The notes below the pieces were generated by a model that was not told the origin of the DNA, made no database searches, and saw nothing but the letters and a program-made list of their open reading frames with translations. From contig NC_085128.1 of the NCBI RefSeq assembly GCF_030269925.1, positions 1,552,501 to 1,616,500 on the forward strand: DNA of 64,000 nucleotides, given 5' to 3'. The number at the start of each line of letters is the position of its first letter. Position 1 is the first letter of the stretch. This stretch comes from Bombyx mori (taxonomy: Eukaryota > Arthropoda > Insecta > Lepidoptera > Bombycidae). Made by a program: the position numbers and the translations under genes. This document shows positions 19,492 to 31,400 of the stretch, one piece after another.

Positions 19492-22400
19492 CTGAAATAA
19501 AAATATAAGAAGTCGCTGATAGCAGAGTACATAGTTACTTTTCGCCTCATATTTATGTACCATTTGGTACCATTTGGTACAGAAAACAATTAAAACCCTA
19601 CGGTCGTTTATTAACAAAACTTCGTTTATTAAAAAAACATTGCGAGAATATTAGAATTGAAGGTTTGATGAGCAGGGCAGCCGTTGTACTATAAAACTGA
19701 AACTTAGAAATCATGTCTCAAAGTAACTGATGCCGTTTGAATTGTTTATGTCAATAGGCTCCGGTAAACAATTAACACCAGACGTGCAGTGAGCTTCACT
19801 CATCTTGACAACTAGGAATGATCTTGGCGATAAGCTGTCGAGAAGAGATGAAAAACGAAAAAACAATGCAACAGTATGTATTTTTTTATTTTTTTGTATA
19901 TATGTATATACGAGCTCACGGCCACCTAGTATTTAGTGATTACCGGAGCCCATAGGAAACACGACGTAAATGCCGCCAACCACGAGGCGTGAGGTCTATA
20001 TTTCAAGTCTATGAGCCCTTTTCGGGTCATGGGCCAAACCTCCTGTGAGGTCCCCGGGGCGACCCCGAGGGGACCCCGAGGCCTAGGGGGCGCTACCCTT
20101 ATACTGTGTAACGGGTATGCCACTCGCCAAACTGGAACGCATGACTGATCCACGACAGAAATTACCAGTATCGTGGTACCTACCAATATGTTCTTCTACT
20201 ACGGTCTAGCATAAATGAAAGTAATAAATAATTTGTGGATTTTAATTTTTTCCGTCATGGAAATAATTCATGAACATGTGTGAGGTACGTCTTTAATTAG
20301 ACAAAATGGCATCCGTCTGTGGGATTTGAATAGTGGCACAGTCGCATTGCTCAATTCAAGTACACCGGGCCTTTTATGCTTTACGCCAGGACGATTTACG
20401 AATTATTTCGAATCCGAAATACCGTTGTAATTGCAAATGGAATATTTTTCTAAAAAGCTAACATTACACGAAATTATGCATACCTTGAATGCGGTCTGAG
20501 GAACGCTTGAGGCTGTATTTCGGTGACCTTATCGCCAACGTCACAAAGGATTCGAGCTATACTAGCTTTCCTTATTTCGAAAAGTTGTTCTGGAATGAAA
20601 GTTACAATTACAATTTAATGCGGGACAACCGCGGGATACAGTACAAAGACTGATCCCGTGTTTACTGCATCCAGTTGATACCCGCGACCCTCAAAGAGCG
20701 GTGGTTAACCTTGTGGAAGACTTGCAAACGCTACATCTTTCCGTACGCGGTTTTCACACGAGAACACATGGGGACATGTCTAATATTAAATAATTCTTCT
20801 TCTTAGTCGTACACTTCTGTTCGTTTTATTGGTTGGTTGTGGCTTTTGGGAGGCTATCAAATTATAGATACTTACGTAAACTAAAGGCGTTGGGTCTTTC
20901 CGAGCTCTCGTACCAATGTCTATCAGATACAATATTGCGGACTAGCTGTTCCACTACCAAGCAGTAGAAGGTTGGCGGCACGAAACCACCTTTAATGCGC
21001 CTCTCAACCCAAATACCGGCCAAGAGGTCCATGTCTTCAACATCTTCGTACAAATCTTTGAGTATTTCGATCCTCTAAAACACAAATTTATCGTCAAGTT
21101 CGTTGGAGATTCCAAAACAGATATTTTTTCTTTAATTGAATGTGTTCTAGGTAAGATATCGGACTTTAGAGTCTAAATACCTGAGAATAAGCTCGTGTTA
21201 AAATTGTCTACTATCAAAAACAAAAACATTAATCGACTAAAACACATACTTTTCGCATTAAAAGTGTACAATTTCCAAAAATATTCGAAATTGAGTTAAT
21301 ATGCGGAATCATTTGGTATCACCAGTATTTTTCTCATAAATACTGTCAAAAGAGCGTAGTTTTCGTTTTTTTTTGTTTCCCTACTTATTTTGACTAGTAT
21401 TAACAGAATTAATACATAATTTTATCTTTCTTTAAAAGACAGATAATGTAGCTGGTAAGAAATAAAAAATTAATGTTGCAATGATGATTAACATTAAAAA
21501 TATTACATGTAAATTCTTTAAAACACTCTCCTGTAAAAAATTATTAAGTTTTGAGATTATACAGTTTTAATGCGAGAAGACGACATTTATTCAAACTCGC
21601 TCTCAAACTAGTTACTGGCTAATCGAGAAAGAATAGTTTTTTAATGAATTATAGTTCCTTCCTTGCATCATAAAAAAATCAAAATATGTAATATATGCTA
21701 CCGACCTCGGGGTCAATGACTCCTTCCAGGTCTCCCCATTTTTTGATCGTTTTACCGAAGCAAAATTCGTGGTATTTAACGTAAGGCTGGAACCCAAAAT
21801 ATCTGTTCTTGGAGATGTCGTTTGTCATCAGATCTGACGCTCTTTGGTGAGGACCCAAGCCGATATCAACGATCTGAAAATAATAATATAAAATAACATA
21901 AATTAATCTCAAGAGACTTCGTCTTCTGCAATATCTATCATCGGAGGGAAGAGAGGAAATTTTAATCTGAGTGAAGTTCTTGAATCTGTGGAACGATTTA
22001 GTATTAATGCATTTGGTCCTGAGCTATGTTTAAAGACTTGTTTATCGGCAAATATTGTACCGAAAAGAACAAAAAAAACAAACCAGATAATTCGTTTAAG
22101 CATACATACATCAGGATCAGCTGTATGGTCAATATTAGCACTGCCTTGTCTGAAAGCTCCTTGTGTTATATAATCTATGTTATTGTCCACATCGAAGAAG
22201 CCTGTTCTCAAAGTGAGGTTCACTATCGGATACTGCTTGAGATAATATCCCTTTGTGTCGTACATTCTGAAAATTATCAAATTAAAATAAATTTAAGTAA
22301 ATTTAAGTTCAAATGGTGGGTTAATCTCCATGTCAGTAGAACTTGTAGTATTTAAGTCAACAACAAAATGTTAGTATCAGATAGTAATTAGTTTTACTGT

Positions 22401-25400
22401 TAATCTGTCAGTCTGGAATATTTCGTTGGAACTAATTTTATTGTTAGTATCTTAAGGTGTGTGATTAATATGATTGATATTCAAGTAATTTTGATACTTT
22501 TTATTAAAAACAAATGCAGAGCAACCATTAACACAGCTTCTTTCTAACGAAACTATTTCAATTTCAATTTAATAATCGAAATAATTCAAAATGTTTATTA
22601 AAACATCTAATAATATGTGCACATTTAAAGAATTATTAAATTGAGATTAGTATTATCAAATAAAAATAAAAACTAAAAAATAAAAACTAAAGGTATATCA
22701 GAGGAAGTGTAAAAGTAGCCTCAGTGATTGATAAATTAAAGAGCAGACGGTTAGCGTGGTATGGACATGTGATGCGTAGAGAGGAGATGCATGTGACTGG
22801 GAGATGTATGGAAATGCTAGTGCAAGGTAAAGGGGGAAGAAGTTAACCGAAGAAGACATCGATGGAGTGTGCGAATGACGATATGAGAGAAAGGGGAGTG
22901 AGTGTTGAGACGACGGCTGATAGAGGAGAATGGAATAGAAAAATTCAACTTGGCGACCCCACCCTAATGGGGTAAGGTGGAGACAAAGAAGAAGGAGAAA
23001 TAAAAAGAAGTAAACAGACTTAAGGGTGCCTTCCTGGACGCTGTGGAGCCATCGCAAGACGAACGGGTACTCGAGCGAAACTTGTGGTAGTATTTCAGGA
23101 TTGTACGCATCTCTGTATCCAAATGAAGGCGATAATACACCATCTCTGACCAAATTTTCACGACCTGGAAAAAAATTTATCAGTATATTTTGACTCAAAT
23201 ACAGTGTGTTCACTGGAGCCCATAGACATCAAAATGGAATGCCAGACTCAGACGTGAGGTCATAAGGTACACTGTTTGTGAATATTGTAAATGTGTCATC
23301 AAGCAAAAAGTTAACACAGAAGGAGTATATTTTTGTATTTCACGCCTAAAGGATTAATTTTAGGTATATTTTATAATATACAACAATAGACAAACATGTT
23401 TGATTTTTTTTTTCACTTGAGTATTTTATGAAACCAACAAAAGCGTCACTTTCTGTTGTGAAACATGACAACTAAGATTACGTCCCCATGTCTCAAAAGC
23501 AGCGGTAAAAATCCTGTTGTGAAGTTTATCAGCCTAAATAATATCATAAAAACAGGTAAATCTTGAGATCCTAGGCTCCTATAGAGCAATAATAAACATA
23601 TAGACGTTAGTGGTCTTGGGCATGGTGGTAATTATAATCAGAAGTATTTAAGTACAGCTTAAGCAATGTAACCTACCACACTGCTTAAAAATGTAAAACT
23701 AAAAAATCCAATAAAGAAAGGTATTTTATCATCCTTACCCAAGAAAAGAGGTAACAGCTCATAAAAATATATCTGTAGAGCTACAGCGATATTTATGTCT
23801 CTCGCCGTATTAAAAAGCGTATTGTCATCCCAACACGGGTTGATCTTTGCCAATTGTTCCGCGATGATATTGTGGTACCTCCAAAACCAAACAGCCATTA
23901 TATTGACACTAGCAAGTGTATTGCTACCGTCTTCGGCTGTCGAAAAAGAGTATGATTCATAAAACCGTGGCACGTCGAAGGGTTATTATTAAAGTTCTCT
24001 AAATTATCTGTGTCTCAACGAGGAAAAGTTGTTAAATCACCTAGTGTAGCAGATCGAGACAGTACACTAGTAAATTTTGATTACTATGCTTTCATTATTG
24101 CGTAAATTTAAAAATTAAACTGATATAATATAAAACGGTCGATTCAATAGTTTTTTTGTTCGTTCATGTTTGGCTCTTGATTATTTACCTTGATGTAGTT
24201 GAAGTTTTGGAGAGTTGTTGCTTTAGGGATGATTTTTGATAAGCCATACTTGAAATCTTTTAGCAATACTATTTCTTTTTTTAATTATAGTATTCATAAC
24301 ATTTCATGTCGTGAAGTCAATGGCGGATCCAAGGGGGGGGTCATGGGGGTCATGACCACCCCCTGAGCTGGTTCCAGGACTTAGGTGGACCACTAATTGA
24401 ATATAATGATTTTATTTATATATTTTGTCACCATACAGATTTTATGTTACTACAACATACCTTTAATATATAATTAATTTAATATAATATAATAACTTTG
24501 TATAATGGCAAACGTTTGGGAACGAACGCATCTAAATTTGACTATGTGACCCCCTCCTGGCGCCAAAGCTGGATCCGCCCTTGCGTGAAGTGATTCTAAC
24601 ATTTACTCACACACAAACATCAAACGTCTCGGAAATATATAATATTTTTTTTATCATAATGGCCATAATATATGAGACAAGATCTGTTGAAAAGCGAATG
24701 ATTGTCTAGTAAACTGGAATGAGGATAATTCCGAATGAATTGACGACTTTGACCGCTAAATTTCGTGTTTATCAAAGATATCAGGTCAACAAACTCAACT
24801 AGAAAACTAAGTAGCAAAATTCACTATAATAATATTCGGCTTTCGATGAATAAATATTTTTTAATGCGACAGAGACATTAACATTATTCAAATTGCCTTT
24901 CGTGTTTGTAAATTTCATTAACGTTTTATAGCTAAAAATAAAAAATAAAAACATTCACAGTTTATTTCGCTAAAACATAGCAACATCGTGTGACGTGAAA
25001 CGTGGCTAAATATCGATTGATCGATACATTACTGTGTGCTGATGCCAGAATGACACTTACGTGTTGCATGACATCTTGTTTCTCTAGGCTTGTCGTTTAA
25101 TAAGCAAAGGTTAATTTGAGATTTGGTGCTTGGAGGCCAGATTCTTCCATTCGAAATCTCATACTTCAGTAAGCCTCCTTTGAATAGTCTTCCTTTTGCC
25201 AAAAGCGATTTCAGATCGCTTCCATATAACATCGAAAGGTCCAGCAGAGGTGTCGATGATGTGATCTGTCACGAAAAAGGTGTTTGATATTTTACCTTCA
25301 ATGTATTTTAAATGTAAGCTTTACTTGTAACAGCTAGATAAGTAAGTAAGATATATAAGAATGATATGTTATGTTATGTTATGTTGTGTTGTGTTGTGTT

Positions 25401-28400
25401 ATTTTGTGTTATGTTGTGTTGTGTTGTGTGTTGTGTTATGTTGTGTGTTATGTTGTGTGTTGAGTTGTGTTGTTTTGTGTTGTGTTAATTTGATGTCATT
25501 TTTGTCTCACTAAATAGGTTTCATGGATGTATATGTTTTAATCTCTGTGTATGATATAGAAAATAAATGTCTTTTAAGTAGTGCCTTTATCGCATGCATA
25601 AGGTCACAAATAAAGTTAGGTGCAAAAGATCACAAATATAAAGCCGTCGTGGCCTAAAAGATAAGACGCCCGGTGCATTCGTATCGACCGTTTGCCGGCT
25701 GTGCCAGTGTTCGGATCCCGCAGGCAGGTACAATTTTTTTCTAATGAAATACGAACTTAGCAAATGTTGCGGAATTACTTTCACGGTGAAGGAGTAACAT
25801 CGTGTGATGAAAATTAAATCCGCAAAAATAATGATTTGCGTAAATACTGGTTGGTGGTAGAACGTCTTGTAAGTCCGCACGGGTAACCACTATCCTGCAT
25901 ATTTCTGTCGTGAAACAGTAATGCGTTTCGAATCGAAGGGTGAGATATGAATGGTGAGGATGATTTATGTTTTTATGTCTATGGTCTCCAATAACTTAAC
26001 TCCAGGTGGACGTGAGCTCATTCATCCATGTAAACAAAAAAGTGTGTCCCGTAGTATAGGTGACTAAATACTCGCTCGGATGTTATTTCTGACAGTGTAT
26101 CTCGTTGAGTAAGGAGTATATCTCGTGTCCATTACATACCCTTTCTGGAACTGTTCCATTTTTCACACAGCCAGTGGATTGGAAAGACTCCGGTCGCGTC
26201 ATGTTCAGACACCTGATGTCTGAGAAGCGGTGCACCGGATCATCATCAGGTATTTTATTCTGTACGCAATCTCTATCAGTTTTTCCTTTGGCCGTACAGC
26301 AATATGGCTTCCATATAATATATTTTACTGTTGAACATTAGAATTTCAGATAAAATTATACTGGATAGTTGTGAACATTATTCTCGCTTTATTTTCACTA
26401 TTGCGTTTTTGCGAGAGTGGGATACTAAATAGCAGTGCAGCAAGTACACCTTAAAATTGACATTCCCATCTCATGTTTCGAAATTGTTAGTACCATTTGT
26501 AGGCTGGAGTAATCACTTAACAACATGTGATCCGTGAGCTCGACTACCGATCTTAAAAAACAAGAAACGAATTTAATATAAGTGTGGTCTAGAACTAATT
26601 ACCAATGCTAACTTCAAATTTGCTTTTATACTTTTCCGGATATTGATATCATTTTTAACTTGATTTTATTGGCTCGGTATGTTTTTTTTTTTTTTTTTTT
26701 TTTTATTGCCTTTGTAGGCAGACGAGCATACGGCCCACCTGATGGTAAGTGGTCACCGTCGCTCATGGACGTCAGCAATGCCAGGGGCAGAGCCAAGCCG
26801 CTGCCTACCATAAAGAACTCTCCGCAAGCCTCGTTTGAAGAAGGACATGTCATAGCGCTCGGAAAACACCGTGGAGGGGAGTTCATTCCAAAGCCGGATG
26901 GTACGTGGCAAAAAAGATCTTTGGAAACGCACTGTCGATGAACGCAGCGGTTCCAGATAATATGGATGAACTCTGCTCCGATGGCGGGAGGTGCGATGAT
27001 AGAAAGGAGATGAGGGAATCATCTCGAATAATTCCTCAGAGCATTCCCCATGGACCATGCGGTATAAAACACAGAGAGAACCGAAGTCCCTCCGTAGACC
27101 CAGAGGTTCCAAGCGATCCGCGAGCGCAGGACTATCGACCATCCGAACAGCCCGTTTCTGTATGGAGTCAAATGGAAGTAGCTGGTATTTGGGAGCCCCG
27201 GCCCAGAGGTGAGAGCAGTACTCCACGCGAGGTCGGACCTGCGCTTTATAAAGCGCAAGTCTCTGTCCAGGCGTGAAATACCGCTTCGCTCTGTTGAGAA
27301 CTCCCAACATTTTAGAGGCCAATTTGGCTTTACCTTCCAAATGACTCCGAAACTGGACATCGCTCGAAATATCGACCCCCAGAATCCCGATACTCGCGGA
27401 AAGCTGCAGGGATACTCCTTGAAATTCCGGCGCCATGACAAAAGGGTCCTTCTTCGCAGTGAACGCGCAAACCTGTGTCTTCAATGGGTTGAACTGAACT
27501 GAATTCAGTTCACCCCACTTGGAGACCCGCCCCAGAGAGTTCTCCACTTCAGACACAAGTTTTAATCGCCTCTCGTGTATAACGCTTCGAGAGAGACTCT
27601 GATGGCCGATATATCGCGCATCCCCCGTGCTGTCATCCGCATAGCAATGCATGCCATCAATAGATAGCATGTCATTGATATGCAGTATGAAAAGCGTGGG
27701 GGAGAGCACCGAACCTTGTGGAACACCAGCGTTGATGGTCATGGTATCGGAGCAGCAGCCGTCGACGACAACTGCGATGCTCCGTCCATCCAAAAAGCTA
27801 GTGATCCACTTGCAGAGTCCCTCAGGGATCCCGTATGCTGGAAGCTTCGATAGAAGTGCCCTATGCCAGACCCTGTCAAAGGCCTTCGCGATGTCAAGGC
27901 TCACAGCGAGAGCCTCGCCCTTGCTTTCCAAGGCTTCAGCCCACCTGTGTGTAAGGTATACAAGAAGATCGCCAGCTGAGCGACCATGACGGAAACCGTA
28001 CTGCCGGTCACTGATCAGCTGGCGATCCTCAAGATACTTAAGAAGTTGGATGTTTATGATTCGCTCCATCACCTTGGAAAGCAAGGAAGTTATCGCGATA
28101 GGTCTGTAATTCGAGGGGTCCGACCGGTCACCCTTCTTGGGGATAGGGTGGACATGAGCAGTCTTCCATGAAGACGGAACCCTGTTGGTATTGTACGAGA
28201 GGCGATATAGACGCGTTAGCGCGGGTGTCAATTCAGGGGCGCATGTTTTTAGAACCACTGCGGGGATGCAATCTGGCCCACTCGACTTATGGACATCAAG
28301 AAGCCGAAGCTCCTGCCTGACCGCACGCTGTGTGATGCGAATCTCAGGCATGGAGCTGTCACACCGGGAGATGTTGGGCGGCGTGGCTCCCCCGTCATCC

Positions 28401-31400
28401 AAAGTCGAGTATGAGGCAAAGAGCTTGACCAGAAGGTCAGCCTTCTCCTTCGCACTATGAGCCAGACTGTCATTGGACTTACGCAGTGGTGGAAGGCTTG
28501 ACCTGCAGAAGTTACCTTCTGCAGCCTTAGCCAGCGACCAGAAAGCACGGCTCCCAGAGGGATAGCTATTCAGTCGCTCGCCAATTCTGGCAACGTGCTC
28601 CGACTTCGCCTTGGCAATAGCCCTCTTATAGGACCTAGAGGCGGCGTTAAATTTCCGCCTTTTCTCCGAGATATCAGGATCCCGGCATCTCCTAGCAACA
28701 TTAAATGCCACGTATGCAGACCGCTTGAGGCGTGCAGCATCCCTACTGGCTTTATTATACCAGGGTTTGCTGCGACCCCCAACGGGCACCTCAGAAGAAG
28801 GAATGAATAATTCCATTCCCTGAAGCACCACGTCTTTAAGTCGGTCCGCACAGACGTCAGGATCATCGGAGGAAAAGCAGAGCCGCCCCCATGGGTAGGA
28901 TGCGTAAAATTCACGCATTCCATCCCAGTCTGCTGACCTGTACCGCCAAACTCTTCGAAACCCGGTCGTCGTTCGACGACTAGGACGAGAGAGTGGTATG
29001 GCAGCACGGATAAGGCAGTGATCAGACGATCCAAGTGGAGCGTCGACCACCACACTGTATCCAGCTGGGTGAGTAGTCAGCAGAAGGTCCAACAAAGAAG
29101 GCTCGTGCCCCTCAATGTCTGGGACACGGGTGGGCTGTGTCACCAGTTGTGAGAGGCCGTAGGACAAGGCGAAATCGTAGGCAGCCCGACCCGGGAGGTC
29201 AGTGGTTCTGGACCCCAACCACTCCTGGTGATGAGCGTTAAAGTCACCAAGGACCACCACCTCCGCAGATGGGTACTGCTCAAGCACGCGGTCAGTCCCC
29301 TCTTGTACATGCTCAAACAGAGCTGACCCCGCATCACTGCTGTGAGACCTGTACAGGCAAGCGTAGACTCGGGTGCAGCCCCCATAGTCCACGCGTAGCC
29401 ACAAGAGGGACAGGTCCCGTTGCTCGAGGCCCCGAAGCCGACGACAGCAGACATCCTCCCGGATAAACACGCACACCCCGGCTTTACGCAGGAAGGTGTG
29501 CTCCAATACGTAGCCGGGGTATCCGAGGTACGACGTATCGTCTGGGGCAGATATCTGCGTCTCAGTCAGGAAAAAGAGGGCAGGCTGCGCCGTCTCAAGG
29601 TGGTGATGTACGGCGTCAAGGTTACTGTGTAGGCCCCTGACATTGCTGAAATCCACATTAAACGTGGAATGGGGATCCGCCGAAAAAACTCTTTTTCTTT
29701 TGTCGACTTTCATAATTTTAGTTGGAGAGTAAGGATTTGGAGAGGTAGGATGCTAGAGGTGAGATCAAGGCAATACCTGAATAAAGCGCAGGGCACAATG
29801 AACACTCGATCCGGGGTTGCGCGAGAAGCTGACGCAGGGCATGGAAGGGCCCCCAGTCCACCCTGCATACGATCGCCGGGATCCACTCCGGTCTCCGACT
29901 CCGGCACGACGACCGCATGGCAGAATTTTACACCCGTTGGCGGGACAGCTTCCTGGGGCGGAGTTTAGTTGTGACACCCAGGTTCAGGTCCCCTACTGAC
30001 CGGCGGGCGGCGGCAGGCACCGTTTCACTGGGTCTCCCTATACCCCCGTCAGCAACCCACGCCCCGCGGACTTGCGCGCACGTTTGCTCTGCATGTTCCA
30101 AGTATCACCAAGACTCACCCCCAACAAGGACGAGGAAAGGAAAGGAATAGAACTGGCTCTCCAACCCACATGCCGGAACACAGCTAGGCTATTTGGCGGC
30201 AGACTCTAGTTGGAGGGTGGTCGCCAGCCAGTCGGACAAGGTCCTACCACCGATTGTGTTTTCGGCTCCCGTTTAGCACCACCCAGGGGTTACTTGTAGG
30301 GAATCGCGGGTTAAACCTACGGAAGCGGGAAGCATCAACCCCCAAATGTTTGTATGATTGTTTGTACATATTTAACTGAACCCTTGAAAGTCATTTTCTT
30401 CGACTTTATTACGTCTAATTAACTTGAAAATGTTGCCTTCAATACAATAATATTATAAGATCACTCTAATACTTTAACCAGTATCACACCCAGCTTAACC
30501 CAGTACAAATAGGATTTAAAACGGTTTTTAAACTACAATACATACATTTTTTATGGCGATTTGGTTTGAAGAGGATTTACCATAGCGGATCATGAATCTA
30601 ACCAACTTATAAGTTAATAAGTACATAGTTATGTATATACATGATTACCTGTATCATGAAGAGACACTACATCAGCAGACATGAAAACGAAATCATGAAT
30701 CGCTAGTTGAGTAAACAATTGGCTGGAAACCTTGCCCACACTCCACAGATTGGTTCTTAAATACCTTGGAGTGGGCATAGCATTTCCGGATTTCGCCGTT
30801 TTCGGTTCAAAATCTGTTGATAAATAAGCTTTTTACAAATGAATTAGTATCGCCGGATATTCTCCGTGAGTGGCGATTTCGATCGTCTTGATGCCCTTGC
30901 TAGGGCCTGTTTTAGAAAAGCCGTCAGAGCCCGCATGCACGTCCGATGAAGCTAGGATAACACGTCGAAGCTAGTAGCATAGTTAGGCAAAACAGGAAGG
31001 TTCCACTATCCTGGTCGTTTCTGTCCTGATCCATCACGGGTTCCGATTTGACGCTTGGCATAGCCGTTACACGATACATTGAGGATTTCGACCTCATATC
31101 TCCAGGTGGGTAGAAGCATTCAAGTTATGATGCATATAAACCTTTATAATCACTTATATGTATTATTATGAAACTAGCTTTCGCCTTTTCCACGCGCACG
31201 GAGTCACAACTCCGTCCGCGTGGAATAGTTACTTTGGCATAACGCAATATTTTACCCCCACTTCATTTACGTAGAAAGTGAAAATATTCTTGAATTATAG
31301 AATATTAAGGAGCTATTTAAACCACTATTTTGAAACATTCTTTATTGGTGCTCCACTTGTAATTACCTTACCGTGATATTATATAGCCTGTAAGCCTTCC

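Noticed and set aside
22698..23213. 171-codon ORF as an independent secreted or membrane protein
   Set aside because: Only the first part is gene B exon 7; the hydrophobic remainder reads into intron and antisense LINE sequence.
25367..25491. CRISPR-like or other spaced repeat array
   Set aside because: The units are contiguous five-base repeats without spacers, in a eukaryotic intron.
26753..29713. Antisense plus-strand ORFs across the LINE (for example 26905-27276 and 27651-27989)
   Set aside because: They are shadows of the long reverse-transcriptase frame and have no motifs of their own.
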